DNA of 17,705 nucleotides from MGBC131033 sp910585655 (GCA_949502025.1 CATBCG010000043.1:1-17705); one strand, 5' to 3'. Positions 1-7,112 are shown, counted from the first letter of the stretch. Program-made: numbers and translations. Notes: a model not told the origin generated them from the letters alone.

Positions 1-64
1 GCCCTTCTTCCTCGTGGAGGCGGACAATCTTCTTTTTAAATTCGGGGGTGTAATTTTGTGACAT
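1..64 (-). CDS. IS3-family transposase OrfA, N-terminus only (partial)
   Basis: Reading the minus strand from the ATG at 64 gives MSQNYTPEFKKKIVRLHEEE, then G, and runs off the window edge. This is the typical start of the helix-turn-helix OrfA protein of IS3-type elements (HTH_Tnp_1 family), which binds the IS ends and is usually joined to the DDE integrase OrfB by programmed frameshifting. An AGAGGT ribosome binding site lies a few bases upstream of the ATG on the minus strand. Only 21 residues are visible, so the subgroup cannot be assigned. The call rests on recognising the N-terminal sequence. Confidence 0.75.
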   Translation of the reverse strand, partial: MSQNYTPEFKKKIVRLHEEEG

Positions 65-91
65 AATGAATACCTCTTTCTTGTTATTTTT

Positions 92-121
92 ATTATATCT
101 CATTAGCCACTCCCGTTACAA
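92..121 (-). promoter_or_regulatory. Promoter of the IS transposase
   Basis: On the minus strand, TTGTAA (121-116) and TATAAT (97-92) are separated by 18 bp, placed just upstream of the transposase ribosome binding site and inside the presumed IS end. Confidence 0.6.
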
Positions 122-134
122 CTTTAGTATAGCA

Positions 135-672
135 CTTCACGAAGACAAAGGATATTGTACGGGAGCGTATACAGCTTAGGCAGGGAAATGCTTTGGATTT
201 GTCTGCTTATGAGGAGGAAAGCTTTGACGTGGTATTGTTGTTTGGTCCTTTGTATCATTTGAGCCGGGAGGAGGACAGGCAGCAGTGTATCGTGCAGGCA
301 AAGCGTGTGTGTAAAAAGGAAGGCACCTTGTTTGTTTCTTTTATTTCTAATGATATGGTGATTTTAACGGAGTTCGGTTATGATTCCGATTATTTTAAAA
401 ATGGTCAGTACGATCATGAAACATTTAAGGTAGAGGACTTTCCATTTGTGTTTTTCACGTTGGATCAGTGCCGGGCGATGCTGACAAAGGGCGGGCTCTT
501 CGTGCAGAAGGAGATTGCCTCGGACGGGGTGAGTGAGCTGCTGGCAGAGCGGATTAACCAGATGGATAAGGAGAGCTATCAGCAGTATTTGCGATATCAT
601 TTTTATTGCTGTGAAAAGCCGGAAATGCTGGGACGGAGTAATCATTTGCTGTTTGTGGGGAAGAAATTGTAA
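135..672 (+). pseudogene. Class I SAM-dependent methyltransferase, 5' end removed by the IS
   Basis: The frame is open from about 133 and reads into RQGNALDLS, then DVVLLFGPLYHL, the familiar post-motif II/IV region of small Rossmann methyltransferases, followed by AKRVCKKEGTLFVSF (motif VI area) and a C-terminal half ending at the stop at 670-672. The family normally begins about 60-80 residues earlier with a glycine-rich SAM-binding loop (VLDxGxGxG type). That part is absent, and the frame meets a stop inside the IS end at 130-132. The TTG at 193 would allow a 159-residue product but without the cofactor loop. I therefore read it as a remnant disrupted by the IS. The missing 5' part may survive on the other side of the element. 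Substrate unknown. Confidence 0.75.
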
Positions 673-714
673 AGTAGCCTGTAAAAGCTATATAGAATTT
701 GTGCAATATAAGGA

Positions 715-759
715 ACGTCTTGTGTGGTTTGAAAAAGGACGACTACACAGGGCGTTTTT
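715..759 (+). terminator. Rho-independent terminator after the methyltransferase remnant
   Basis: The arms 715-728 and 742-755 pair over 14 positions, three of them G-U, around a 13-nt loop and are followed by a T-run at 755-759. It insulates the following operon from read-through out of the IS and methyltransferase. Confidence 0.8.
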
Positions 760-773
760 CTTTTGGCGCTTGC

Positions 774-802
774 TTGTAAAAAAATAGGAAATGTAGTATA
801 CT
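774..802 (+). promoter_or_regulatory. Promoter of the HEPN / ParA-like / P-loop operon
   Basis: TTGTAA (774-779) and TATACT (797-802) are 17 bp apart, about 45 bp before the ATG at 848. AAGGGG just upstream of that ATG is the ribosome binding site. Placement directly after a terminator supports an independent transcription unit. Confidence 0.7.
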
Positions 803-847
803 AAGGGGAAAAAGAACACTGGCTTATTAAAAAGGGGAACAAATAAG

Positions 848-1279
848 ATGGGAACTGATTTTTATGATGCAGCAATCCGTCATTATATAGATGGGACTAT
901 TTTGCAAGGGGAAGAATGTTATGATAATGCACTTTATTTGTATGGAAATTCCGTAGAATGTGCATTAAAAGCTTTGCTGGGATGCTATCTAGGAGAAAAC
1001 AGAGAAGATATTCTCAAAAGAAAATATGGGCATAAAGGTGGAGAGCTATTTCAGGATTTGTATATATTTCTTGTAAATGACCAGTCTGTTTTACTGGATC
1101 CAGTTTTGGGGTTGAAATTGCAGGGTTTTATGCTGCCAACAGTTTTGTTCCAGAATCATCCGGAAAGAAGGTATGCAAGGACGGGTCAATTCCAGCAAGC
1201 GGATGTGGAGGCTGGAAGAGAGACAGGTCAGTTCTTACTCCAGGAAATGATAAGGCAACATGTAGATGGATATATTTAA
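848..1279 (+). CDS. HEPN-like small protein, first gene of a three-gene operon
   Basis: 143 residues, predicted soluble and mostly helical. The segment around residues 5-45, with DFYDAAIRHYIDG and then ALYLYGNSVECALKALL, looks like the first helices of HEPN-fold proteins, where an A-E-C-x-L-K-A-L-type helix is common. The RNase signature of active HEPN toxins (R-x4-6-H) is not seen: the nearest is R58-x3-H62 in KRKYGHKGG. It may therefore be a non-catalytic binding or scaffold member. The start at 848 is set by AAGGGG upstream. The gene has its own promoter and is followed after 25 nt by a ParA-like ATPase, so it is probably the adaptor or effector of that module. No homologue can be named from memory, and the fold assignment is by pattern only. 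Confidence 0.6.
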   Translation: MGTDFYDAAIRHYIDGTILQGEECYDNALYLYGNSVECALKALLGCYLGENREDILKRKYGHKGGELFQDLYIFLVNDQSVLLDPVLGLKLQGFMLPTVLFQNHPERRYARTGQFQQADVEAGRETGQFLLQEMIRQHVDGYI

Positions 1280-1304
1280 AGCGGTGCTGATAGGGAGGGA
1301 AACA

Positions 1305-2645
1305 ATGGTAGTAACATTCAATAACGAGCTGGAAGTTGCGCAAAGGGTTATTTTAAGCTGGCAGGAGCGGGCGCTGCTTAAAAGTGTCACAGTCATCCGA
1401 GACGTGTTTGGTAAGTTGTCTTTTTTGCTGGAGAGTACAAGTTATCCTGAGGAAGAGGGGCGAAATACGCTGGAGCAGTTGGTGCAGGGAAACTTGCAGG
1501 GATATTATGGGGGGAAACTTTACTGGGAAAATATGCCAGCCAAACAGAGGAGATATTTACAACCGATGTTTGATTTATTAAAAGAAGAAAGAAAAGAGTG
1601 GGAGATAAAAGAAGGAATTCAGTTTTACTTATCAGAACGCCCAATTTCTAAAAAAGCATGGATCTCCTATCCATATGATCAGGATGCCGCTTGGTCATAT
1701 GAGGATGCGTTGCAAGGAAGGAAGCCAAAAATTGTTTCTTTTTATTCTTTTAAAGGAGGAATGGGGAGGACAACAGCCGTAGCCAGCATAGCCTTGCAAC
1801 TAGTGCGGAAAGGGAGACATGTAATGCTGGTGGATATGGATATTGAAGTGCCTGGATTGGCGACGCTGTTTTTTGAAGAAACGGCAATCGATAGAGGGGT
1901 ATTGGATTATTTACTGGAAAGTCCCTTATCCACGGGGGAAACTATCATGAATTATGTGATGGATGTAACAGAACCCAGTCTATTGCGAGAGAATGATGGA
2001 AGTCTCTATGTGCTGCCTGCAGGAAAAGTAGACGAGTATTATTTGCAAAAGCTCGCCAGGATTGATTTCCAGGATCATAGAGAAGGAGCTTTAAGAGATG
2101 CCTTGTATCATATGCTGCAGCAGCTAAGTGAGACGTATTTCATAGATTATATTTTAATTGATTCCAGAGCCGGATTCCACGATATGGGTGGAATTGCCGT
2201 GACGCAGCTTCCGCATGGTGTGGTTTTGTTTGGAAACCAGTCGCGGCAGTCCTGGGACGGATTGGCGCAGGTTCTCCATACGATTTCAGAGAGCCACAGT
2301 GATAATGTCCCGGTGATCCTTGTAGATTGTATGTGTGATGTCAGTACGGCAGATACATGGCTTCAGGCGAAGGAGAGTTTTTTACAAAAAGCCTATGACG
2401 TTTGTGTGGAACAATATTATTTGGAGGATGAACCGCTTCCGGGAAAGGACGCGGTTAATATAGCGCATGCACCAGTATATTTACCTTTTGACAGCGCCTT
2501 GCGGCAAGAGGTTACGCTTTATTCGACTGGCAGTGCAGGGGAAGATGAACGGGTCAGGGTATTTGCAGAGCATTTAACGGTGGAGGCTTATAAAGGTCTG
2601 CTTGACCGGATAGAAAATTGGTTTGGGGAGGGGGAGTTGTTGTGA
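1305..2645 (+). CDS. ParA/MinD-like SIMIBI ATPase with variant KGGMGRT loop
   Basis: 446 residues from the ATG at 1305, chosen because AGGGAGGG stands 6 nt upstream; the in-frame ATG at 1266 would overlap the previous gene and lacks such a site. Residues 1-140 form an N-terminal domain I do not recognise, rich in charged and aromatic residues. From about 143 a MinD/ParA fold follows: FYSFKGGMGRTTAVA with K150, in which Arg155 replaces the usual P-loop lysine; VDMDIEVPG at 176-184 (Walker A'); and ILIDSRAG with D286 (Walker B region). This KGGxGR form is known in a subgroup of SIMIBI NTPases often found in bacterial conflict operons rather than in plasmid partitioning. The next gene overlaps its stop codon by 4 nt, which implies translational coupling. 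Nucleotide binding is likely; hydrolysis and target are unknown. Confidence 0.8.
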   Translation: MVVTFNNELEVAQRVILSWQERALLKSVTVIRDVFGKLSFLLESTSYPEEEGRNTLEQLVQGNLQGYYGGKLYWENMPAKQRRYLQPMFDLLKEERKEWEIKEGIQFYLSERPISKKAWISYPYDQDAAWSYEDALQGRKPKIVSFYSFKGGMGRTTAVASIALQLVRKGRHVMLVDMDIEVPGLATLFFEETAIDRGVLDYLLESPLSTGETIMNYVMDVTEPSLLRENDGSLYVLPAGKVDEYYLQKLARIDFQDHREGALRDALYHMLQQLSETYFIDYILIDSRAGFHDMGGIAVTQLPHGVVLFGNQSRQSWDGLAQVLHTISESHSDNVPVILVDCMCDVSTADTWLQAKESFLQKAYDVCVEQYYLEDEPLPGKDAVNIAHAPVYLPFDSALRQEVTLYSTGSAGEDERVRVFAEHLTVEAYKGLLDRIENWFGEGELL

Positions 2646-4153
2646 CATTAGAAGAAAAATTGTCAGTATTGGAAGCAATTTCTAGTATTGCCCCAGAAAA
2701 TGCCTCTGCAGAGGACGAAGAGAATTTATTTTCGTATTTTCTGCCATTGAGAAGCTATAGCAAACTAGCAGATCCAAAAGTATTTTTGGTCACAGGAGGG
2801 CGTGGCGCAGGAAAATCAGAATTGTTTCGTATGCTGACCTCAAAGGGAGGTCTGGAGCATGTACTTGGTGAGGCAGACCGGAGACGGTATACGAAATTGA
2901 AGAAGGCACGGTTTTTAGTTGGTTATCAGTCATCAGGAAAAGGAAGCAGATATTTTCCGACGAAATTTGTCTGTGATCATTATGCAAAAGGACAGGATGA
3001 AGGACAGGTTACTTGCTTTTGGGCAGGGCTTCTATGCGCTGTGCTGTTAAGGGATTTTGCAGGAGATGAGGAAGTAGCAGCGGCGGCAGAGCAGTTTTTG
3101 GGCAAGGAACAAGCAGAATATTTGTGTCAATATAGTTCCATGCCTGAAAAATGGCTGGTCTGGATGGCATTTCACCAAGAAAGTTGGGAGGCTTTTTTGG
3201 ATCGCTGCGATCAATACTTTGAACAGATAGGGGAGCAAATTTATATTACGTATGACGAACTGGATCGAATCTGTCAGGAATATGGGAATTTATTTCTTTT
3301 TTGCCGTAGCCTATTAAATTTTTGGTTTACTCATAATAACCGCTGGCAAAATTTAAAAACAAAGATTTTTTTACGAAGCGATCTATATAATGCCAAGGCG
3401 TTGCGTTTTATAGATTCTTCTAAAATGCGTGCGTATCGTTTGGAGCTACAATGGGACTCCTTATCTCTTTACCGGCTTTTGGTAAAGCGTTTGGCAAACT
3501 GCGGAAATCCGTTTTTGCTTGATTATTTAAAAAGCATTCCGGATTTGCTGTTAAAAAAAGAGGAAGTGCTAGGATACCTACCTGGGAGCCAGGATATTTC
3601 TTTCCAGGAGCTGGTGGAAAAAATGATCGGCAGATATATGGGAAAAACGCCGAAAAAGGGATATAGCTATACTTGGGTGCCAAATCATATTCAGGATGCA
3701 AATGGTGAACTTTCTCCCAGACCATTTTTAAAATGTTTTGTTTTTGCTGCTATGGAGCAGAGAGGACATGAGATGGAAGTGGAGGCTCTGGAGGAGGAGA
3801 GGCTGCTTCATTCTTCCAGGCTGCAGGCTGCTTTGTCCGAGGTATCTAAGGACAGAGTAAAGGAACTGGTTGAAGAAGAGTATGGATGGCTGGAGATATT
3901 GAGGAAAAAGCTAATAGGGCAGTCTATGTTAATGAACCGGGCAGAATTCTTAGGATATTTACTGCCTGAAAACTGGTCGCAAGAAGAGCGTGCGGCATTG
4001 CCGGGACGAACCCCAGAGGAACTTTTAGATGTCCTTAAAATTTTGGGGATTTTTTTTGAAACAGAGGACGGGCGGATCAATACCCCAGAGATCTATTTGC
4101 ACGGATTTGGCTTGAAGCGGCGGGGCGGGATCAAACGACCGCGGAAATATTGA
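2642..4153 (+). CDS. P-loop ATPase (STAND/AAA-like), third gene of the operon
   Basis: 503 residues from the GTG at 2642. This start is preferred over the GTG at 2618 because a GGGGAGGGGG ribosome binding site precedes it and because GTGA overlaps the upstream stop. Walker A is GGRGAGKS at residues 52-59 with K58. Walker B is IYITYDELD with D205 and E206. KIFLRSDLY at 241-249 resembles the strand carrying sensor 1 in AAA/STAND ATPases and in P-loop proteins of the Sll1717 type. The C-terminal 200 residues are helical, charged and without recognised domain; no membrane segment is seen. The three genes appear to be one functional unit, with two different NTPases and a HEPN-like partner. Its 3' end overlaps the convergent DUF4037 remnant by 23 bp and no terminator is visible between them. 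Confidence 0.75.
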   Translation: MTLEEKLSVLEAISSIAPENASAEDEENLFSYFLPLRSYSKLADPKVFLVTGGRGAGKSELFRMLTSKGGLEHVLGEADRRRYTKLKKARFLVGYQSSGKGSRYFPTKFVCDHYAKGQDEGQVTCFWAGLLCAVLLRDFAGDEEVAAAAEQFLGKEQAEYLCQYSSMPEKWLVWMAFHQESWEAFLDRCDQYFEQIGEQIYITYDELDRICQEYGNLFLFCRSLLNFWFTHNNRWQNLKTKIFLRSDLYNAKALRFIDSSKMRAYRLELQWDSLSLYRLLVKRLANCGNPFLLDYLKSIPDLLLKKEEVLGYLPGSQDISFQELVEKMIGRYMGKTPKKGYSYTWVPNHIQDANGELSPRPFLKCFVFAAMEQRGHEMEVEALEEERLLHSSRLQAALSEVSKDRVKELVEEEYGWLEILRKKLIGQSMLMNRAEFLGYLLPENWSQEERAALPGRTPEELLDVLKILGIFFETEDGRINTPEIYLHGFGLKRRGGIKRPRKY

Positions 4154-4840
4154 TTTTATAGTGTTTTAGAAAAAAATTCCGGATATTTTGCTGGTATCTG
4201 GAATCGTCAGAAACTGCGCTTAAACCGCCCGGCTGGCTGAAAATCCCAATCAAAGGAAGCTGTGCCAGACTGGTGCCGGTAAGCTTTTGCGAGACTGCTT
4301 CGGCAAATTTATCGGCAACAAAAGCCTGTGCTTTGACAAGCGCGTCCTCCCGTAGCTCTAAAGTTTGGCTATGTAAAGCCGTAGTCAGCAGAGTTTTTAA
4401 AGGGGCGGCAATATCTAACTGACCAAAGGCAGTACCGAACCATTTGCTGTAAGGGGCATAGCGTTTTTCATAAAGGAAGCACAGGCACATCAGTCTTTCG
4501 GCAATTCTGGCGCAAATCAAAAGAGAGCCGATCTCGTCCTTGCATTGACCGCAGCGCTTCATAAAAGCTTGTTCCGATGCGATAATATCCCAATTAGAGG
4601 CAATCAAATAGAGTCTGACGTCATTAGGATAATAACGTAAAGGAGCAAGCTGCTTTGACATGTTCAGGTTATCTACAAATAGGGTGCCGGAGACAAGGGA
4701 CAAAAGGCGATGTTCGGAAAAGGTGAGCCAATCAAGCCGACAGAATAGGAAAGCGCCGGATAATAGGTATCCAAGATTGGTTTTGCAACGTCAAAGAAAA
4801 AATTTTTACATAGTTCTTTCCCTTTTATAAAAGCAGCCAT
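4131..4840 (-). pseudogene. DUF4037-domain protein with internal out-of-frame deletion
   Basis: The minus strand starts well: AAAGGG, then ATG at 4840, reading NFFFDVAKPILDTYYPAL and then SYSVGLIGS, as in the N-terminus of DUF4037 proteins (the family continues with a GSGSE-like stretch). After that the frame is wrong and stops at 4673. In another frame, RLDWLTFSEHRLLSLVSG leads into a good DUF4037 C-terminal region: LRYYPNDVRLYLIASNWDII, then GSLLICARIAERLMCLCFL, then YAPYSKWFGTAFGQL. It ends with TGA at 4133-4131. Compared with the family (about 330-370 residues), roughly 100 central residues are missing. The gene lies 16 nt behind the NUDIX gene and was probably its operon partner. DUF4037 proteins are distant nucleotidyltransferase-like proteins of unknown substrate. 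The remaining 190-residue frame from a TTG at 4703 is unlikely to be functional. Confidence 0.8.
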
Positions 4841-4856
4841 CTATATACCCTTTCTT

Positions 4857-5336
4857 TTAATATTGAATATTCACTGATTTTCCGTCTACTTTTGTAATAT
4901 AATTTTCCGATAGTCCTTCATTTTCCATGATTTCTACAATATAGTGAAAGTTGTGCGCCAGCTTTTGATGTAGTAAATCCGCCCGTTTTATCCAGAATAC
5001 GTCGCCTTCCTCCGAGGAACGCAGTTCACCGGAAAAATGGCAGGTTTTGTAGAGCAGGACAATACAGCGGGTGGCCTTTCCGTCTGGGGAATCCGCAGGA
5101 GCGGGGGTTCTCCATTGACGTATTCCGCAAAGCTGTAAATCACGGATATCCAGCCCGGTTTCCTCCTTGATTTCCCGGATGGCAGAAAGGACAAAGGATT
5201 CTTCTGGTTCAACATGACCCCCTGGAAAGCAGATCCCTGCCCAGTTTGGGTTAAGACGATTCTGCACCAGCACATTACCTTCCTGATCGTATATCATAAC
5301 CATATTCATTAAGATACAAGGTTCCGTTCGGTTCAT
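4857..5336 (-). CDS. NUDIX hydrolase, probable 8-oxo-dGTP diphosphatase (MutT-like)
   Basis: 159 residues with a complete NUDIX box: G40-x5-E46-x7-R54-E55-I56-x-E58-E59-x-G61-L62, fitting the GX5EX7REUXEEXGU consensus exactly. The glutamates bind the divalent metals used to split nucleoside diphosphate-X bonds. Length and the flanking features (CFPGGHVEPEES, the SSEEGDVFWIKRADL segment near residue 110) match the clostridial group annotated as 8-oxo-dGTP diphosphatases, which cleanse the nucleotide pool. Substrate is inferred from the family. AAAGGAGT lies 10 nt upstream of the ATG at 5336, and a promoter is visible further upstream on the minus strand. The stop at 4859-4857 is followed closely by the damaged DUF4037 gene. 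Confidence 0.85.
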   Translation of the reverse strand: MNRTEPCILMNMVMIYDQEGNVLVQNRLNPNWAGICFPGGHVEPEESFVLSAIREIKEETGLDIRDLQLCGIRQWRTPAPADSPDGKATRCIVLLYKTCHFSGELRSSEEGDVFWIKRADLLHQKLAHNFHYIVEIMENEGLSENYITKVDGKSVNIQY

Positions 5337-5386
5337 AATAAAAAACTCCTTTGAATGTTTCTATCTATGATACAAAAATTTTTTCC

Positions 5387-5415
5387 AGTTTAGCATAAAA
5401 ATAGAGAAGTTGCAA
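5387..5415 (-). promoter_or_regulatory. Promoter of the NUDIX gene, with a palindrome over the -35 box
   Basis: On the minus strand, TTGCAA (5415-5410) is followed after 17 bp by TGC-TAAACT, an extended -10 (5392-5387). The -35 lies in the centre of the perfect 12-bp palindrome AAGTTGCAACTT (5407-5418), which could be an operator. Confidence 0.55.
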
Positions 5416-5440
5416 CTTATTATAGATAGTTATAGGGAAT

Positions 5441-5469
5441 TTGCATTTCACAGAGAAGTGTGTCATACT
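5441..5469 (+). promoter_or_regulatory. Promoter of the fucosidase gene
   Basis: TTGCAT (5441-5446) and CATACT (5464-5469) with a 17-bp spacer and a TG one base before the -10 (extended -10). It is divergent from the NUDIX promoter. AGGAGG at 5503-5508 is the ribosome binding site for the ATG at 5517. Confidence 0.5.
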
Positions 5470-5516
5470 GAAATAAAAAGAAAGAAGAAAAAAGGAAAGA
5501 ATAGGAGGATAGGCAA

Positions 5517-6824
5517 ATGTTTGATCGAAATGCTTATGAAAAACGGATGGAATGGTATCGGCAGGATCGGTTTGGAATGTTTCTTCATTGGGGACTTTAC
5601 GCCATCCCGGCGCGGGGGGAATGGGTTCGTTCTTTAGAGCAGATGCCAGAGGAGGAATATTTGTCGTTTTTTGAAGAATTCAATCCGGTAGATTATGATC
5701 CGAAAGCATGGGCAAGGGCGGCAAAGGAGGCTGGAATGAAGTATGCGGTGCTGACAGCGAAGCACCACGATGGGTTCTGCCTGTTTGACAGCCAGCTAAC
5801 CGAGTGGAAATCAACGAAAACAGCTTGCGGACGGGATTTGGTACGAGAATTTTTAGAAGCTTTTCGGGCAGAAGGATTGAAGGTAGGGCTTTACTATTCC
5901 TTGCTGGACTGGCACCATCTGGATTATCCACATTATGGTGATCTGCACCATCCAATGCGAAACTGTGAGGCGGAAAGAGAGCGGGAGGCAGCGCGGGATT
6001 TTAACCGTTATCTGGGCTATTTGCATGGTCAGGTGAAGGAACTATGTACCAATTACGGCAGGCTGGATATTATGTGGTTTGATTTTTCCTATGGAGATCT
6101 GCGGGGTGAGGCTTGGAGGGGAACAGAACTGGTACAGATGGTACGGCATTATCAGCCGGATATTATTCTGGACAACCGCCTGGAGGTAAGCGGAGAGGGC
6201 TTTGGCTCAATTGCTACCGAAAAGCCAAAAGACTACAGCGGCGATTTTGTAAGCCCGGAACAAATCATTCCGCCGTATGGCATCCAGAATGAAAAGGGGC
6301 GGGATGTAGCATGGGAGGCTTGCGTGACTATGAACGATAATTGGGGTTATCATGCAAAGGATAAAAACTTCAAGCCTGCCTCTACATTGATTAAAAAGTT
6401 GGTAGAGTGCGTGAGCAAAAACGGCAACCTGCTTTTAAATGTAGGTCCGGATGCCCGTGGCAATATTCCTGTGGAATCTCTGCAGATCCTATCGGAAATC
6501 GGGGCATGGATGAAGAAAAATGGCGCGTCGATCTATGGCTGCGGCAAGGCGGAGCTGCCAAAGCCGGAAAATGGTCGTATTACCCGAAAAGGAAACAAGC
6601 TGTATTATCACATTATGGAGCCTGCAATTGGTGCGGTTCCCCTTTATGGGGTCTGCCCGGCGGAAATCAAAAAAGTACGGCTGCTGGCAGACGGAAGCGA
6701 ACGGAAGATAGCAAACAACTGGATTGTAAATAACTACCAGGACGTGGCATTTGTAGAGCTTTCAGCCGCGCCGTTTTTACCGGATGAGGTGGATACAGTG
6801 GTAGAAGTGGAGTTAAAGTTGTAA
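5517..6824 (+). CDS. Alpha-L-fucosidase, glycoside hydrolase family 29
   Basis: 435 residues, the usual size for a bacterial GH29 catalytic domain with a small C-terminal beta domain. It begins with the family pattern WYRQDRFGMFLHWGLYAIPARGEW (W13 onward in pieces: FGMFLHWGLY, then GEW), followed by TAKHHDGFCLFDS (substrate-binding His pair) and DIMWFDFSYGD, in which D189 corresponds to the catalytic nucleophile. AWEACVTMNDNWGYH around residue 265 is the second conserved block. The enzyme removes terminal alpha-linked fucose from glycans by a retaining mechanism. There is no signal peptide or membrane segment, so it should act in the cytoplasm on imported fucosylated oligosaccharides, or on a glycoside released outside the cell. 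No transporter or sugar kinase is nearby. It is monocistronic, with its own promoter and a strong terminator. A near-copy of its 3' end is found at 16290-16323. Confidence 0.93.
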   Translation: MFDRNAYEKRMEWYRQDRFGMFLHWGLYAIPARGEWVRSLEQMPEEEYLSFFEEFNPVDYDPKAWARAAKEAGMKYAVLTAKHHDGFCLFDSQLTEWKSTKTACGRDLVREFLEAFRAEGLKVGLYYSLLDWHHLDYPHYGDLHHPMRNCEAEREREAARDFNRYLGYLHGQVKELCTNYGRLDIMWFDFSYGDLRGEAWRGTELVQMVRHYQPDIILDNRLEVSGEGFGSIATEKPKDYSGDFVSPEQIIPPYGIQNEKGRDVAWEACVTMNDNWGYHAKDKNFKPASTLIKKLVECVSKNGNLLLNVGPDARGNIPVESLQILSEIGAWMKKNGASIYGCGKAELPKPENGRITRKGNKLYYHIMEPAIGAVPLYGVCPAEIKKVRLLADGSERKIANNWIVNNYQDVAFVELSAAPFLPDEVDTVVEVELKL

Positions 6825-6884
6825 AGAATAAGCCTTTCTCCGGATTCTAAGGTGGGAAGAGCATTTAAGAAAGCCGTGCGGAGC

Positions 6885-6927
6885 GCACCCGTAAGACTAG
6901 ATAATGATGGTCTTATGGGTGCTTTTT
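6885..6927 (+). terminator. Rho-independent terminator of the fucosidase gene
   Basis: The arms 6885-6898 and 6909-6922 pair over 14 positions (two G-U) around a 10-nt loop, followed by TTTTT at 6923-6927. Confidence 0.85.
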
Positions 6928-6960
6928 CCTTCTAGTAGAAAAAGCCCTCTGGGCAGGGCA

Positions 6961-7026
6961 ATGAGTTATTAACTGGGAGAGGTAATCAGCAAAAAAGAAT
7001 TGCAGCAGTTGGTACAAGGTTCATAG
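6961..7026 (+). pseudogene. Relic of a second copy of the neighbouring membrane-protein gene
   Basis: This stretch reads MSY*LGEVISKKELQQLVQGS and aligns without gaps to residues MSYQLGEAISKKELRQLAQG encoded at 7494-7555 in the following gene. About nine of the first 61 bases differ, and one of these turns a CAA codon into TAA. Similarity ends near 7022 and is not evident upstream of about 6958. It is therefore a small fragment of a paralogue, left by an older duplication or by recombination at this locus. Confidence 0.8.
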
Positions 7027-7083
7027 GGGGAGATTTGTCTATGAAAAAAGAATAAAAAAAAGATAAAATAAACATATTTTTTA

Positions 7084-7112
7084 TTGAATATTTATAATAA
7101 AAGTAGTATAAT
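7084..7112 (+). promoter_or_regulatory. Promoter of the membrane protein / giant surface protein operon
   Basis: TTGAAT (7084-7089) and a perfect TATAAT (7107-7112) with a 17-bp spacer, in a very AT-rich stretch. The leader to the first gene would be about 180 nt. Confidence 0.7.

Larger units (their letters stand above)
1..134 (-). mobile_element. Right-hand part of an IS3-type insertion sequence, extends beyond the left edge
   Basis: The minus strand carries the beginning of a transposase gene with its promoter and leader, so this is the upstream end of an IS whose body lies to the left of the window. The outer boundary is placed at about 134 because the minus strand there starts with TGCTATAC, and IS3-family ends begin with TG. 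Position 139 is an alternative. Just outside, a methyltransferase reading frame begins without its N-terminus, which fits insertion into that gene. The target duplication and the other inverted repeat are outside the window. Confidence 0.7.

Noticed and set aside
1266..1304. Upstream ATG start for the ParA-like ATPase
   Set aside because: It overlaps the preceding gene and lacks a good ribosome binding site, while the ATG at 1305 has AGGGAGGG at proper distance.
1752..2645. Plasmid or chromosome partition locus (ParA with ParB/parS)
   Set aside because: The P-loop is the KGGxGR variant, there is no ParB-like gene or parS-like repeats, and the partners are a HEPN-like protein and a P-loop ATPase.
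5410..5637. Plus-strand frame of 75 codons overlapping the start of the fucosidase gene
   Set aside because: It overlaps the well supported fucosidase start in another frame and has no family resemblance.
6939..6959. Small hairpin GCCCT/AGGGC with a T-run on the minus strand, a possible minus-strand terminator
   Set aside because: Only five pairs, and no minus-strand gene ends nearby. Not listed as a feature.
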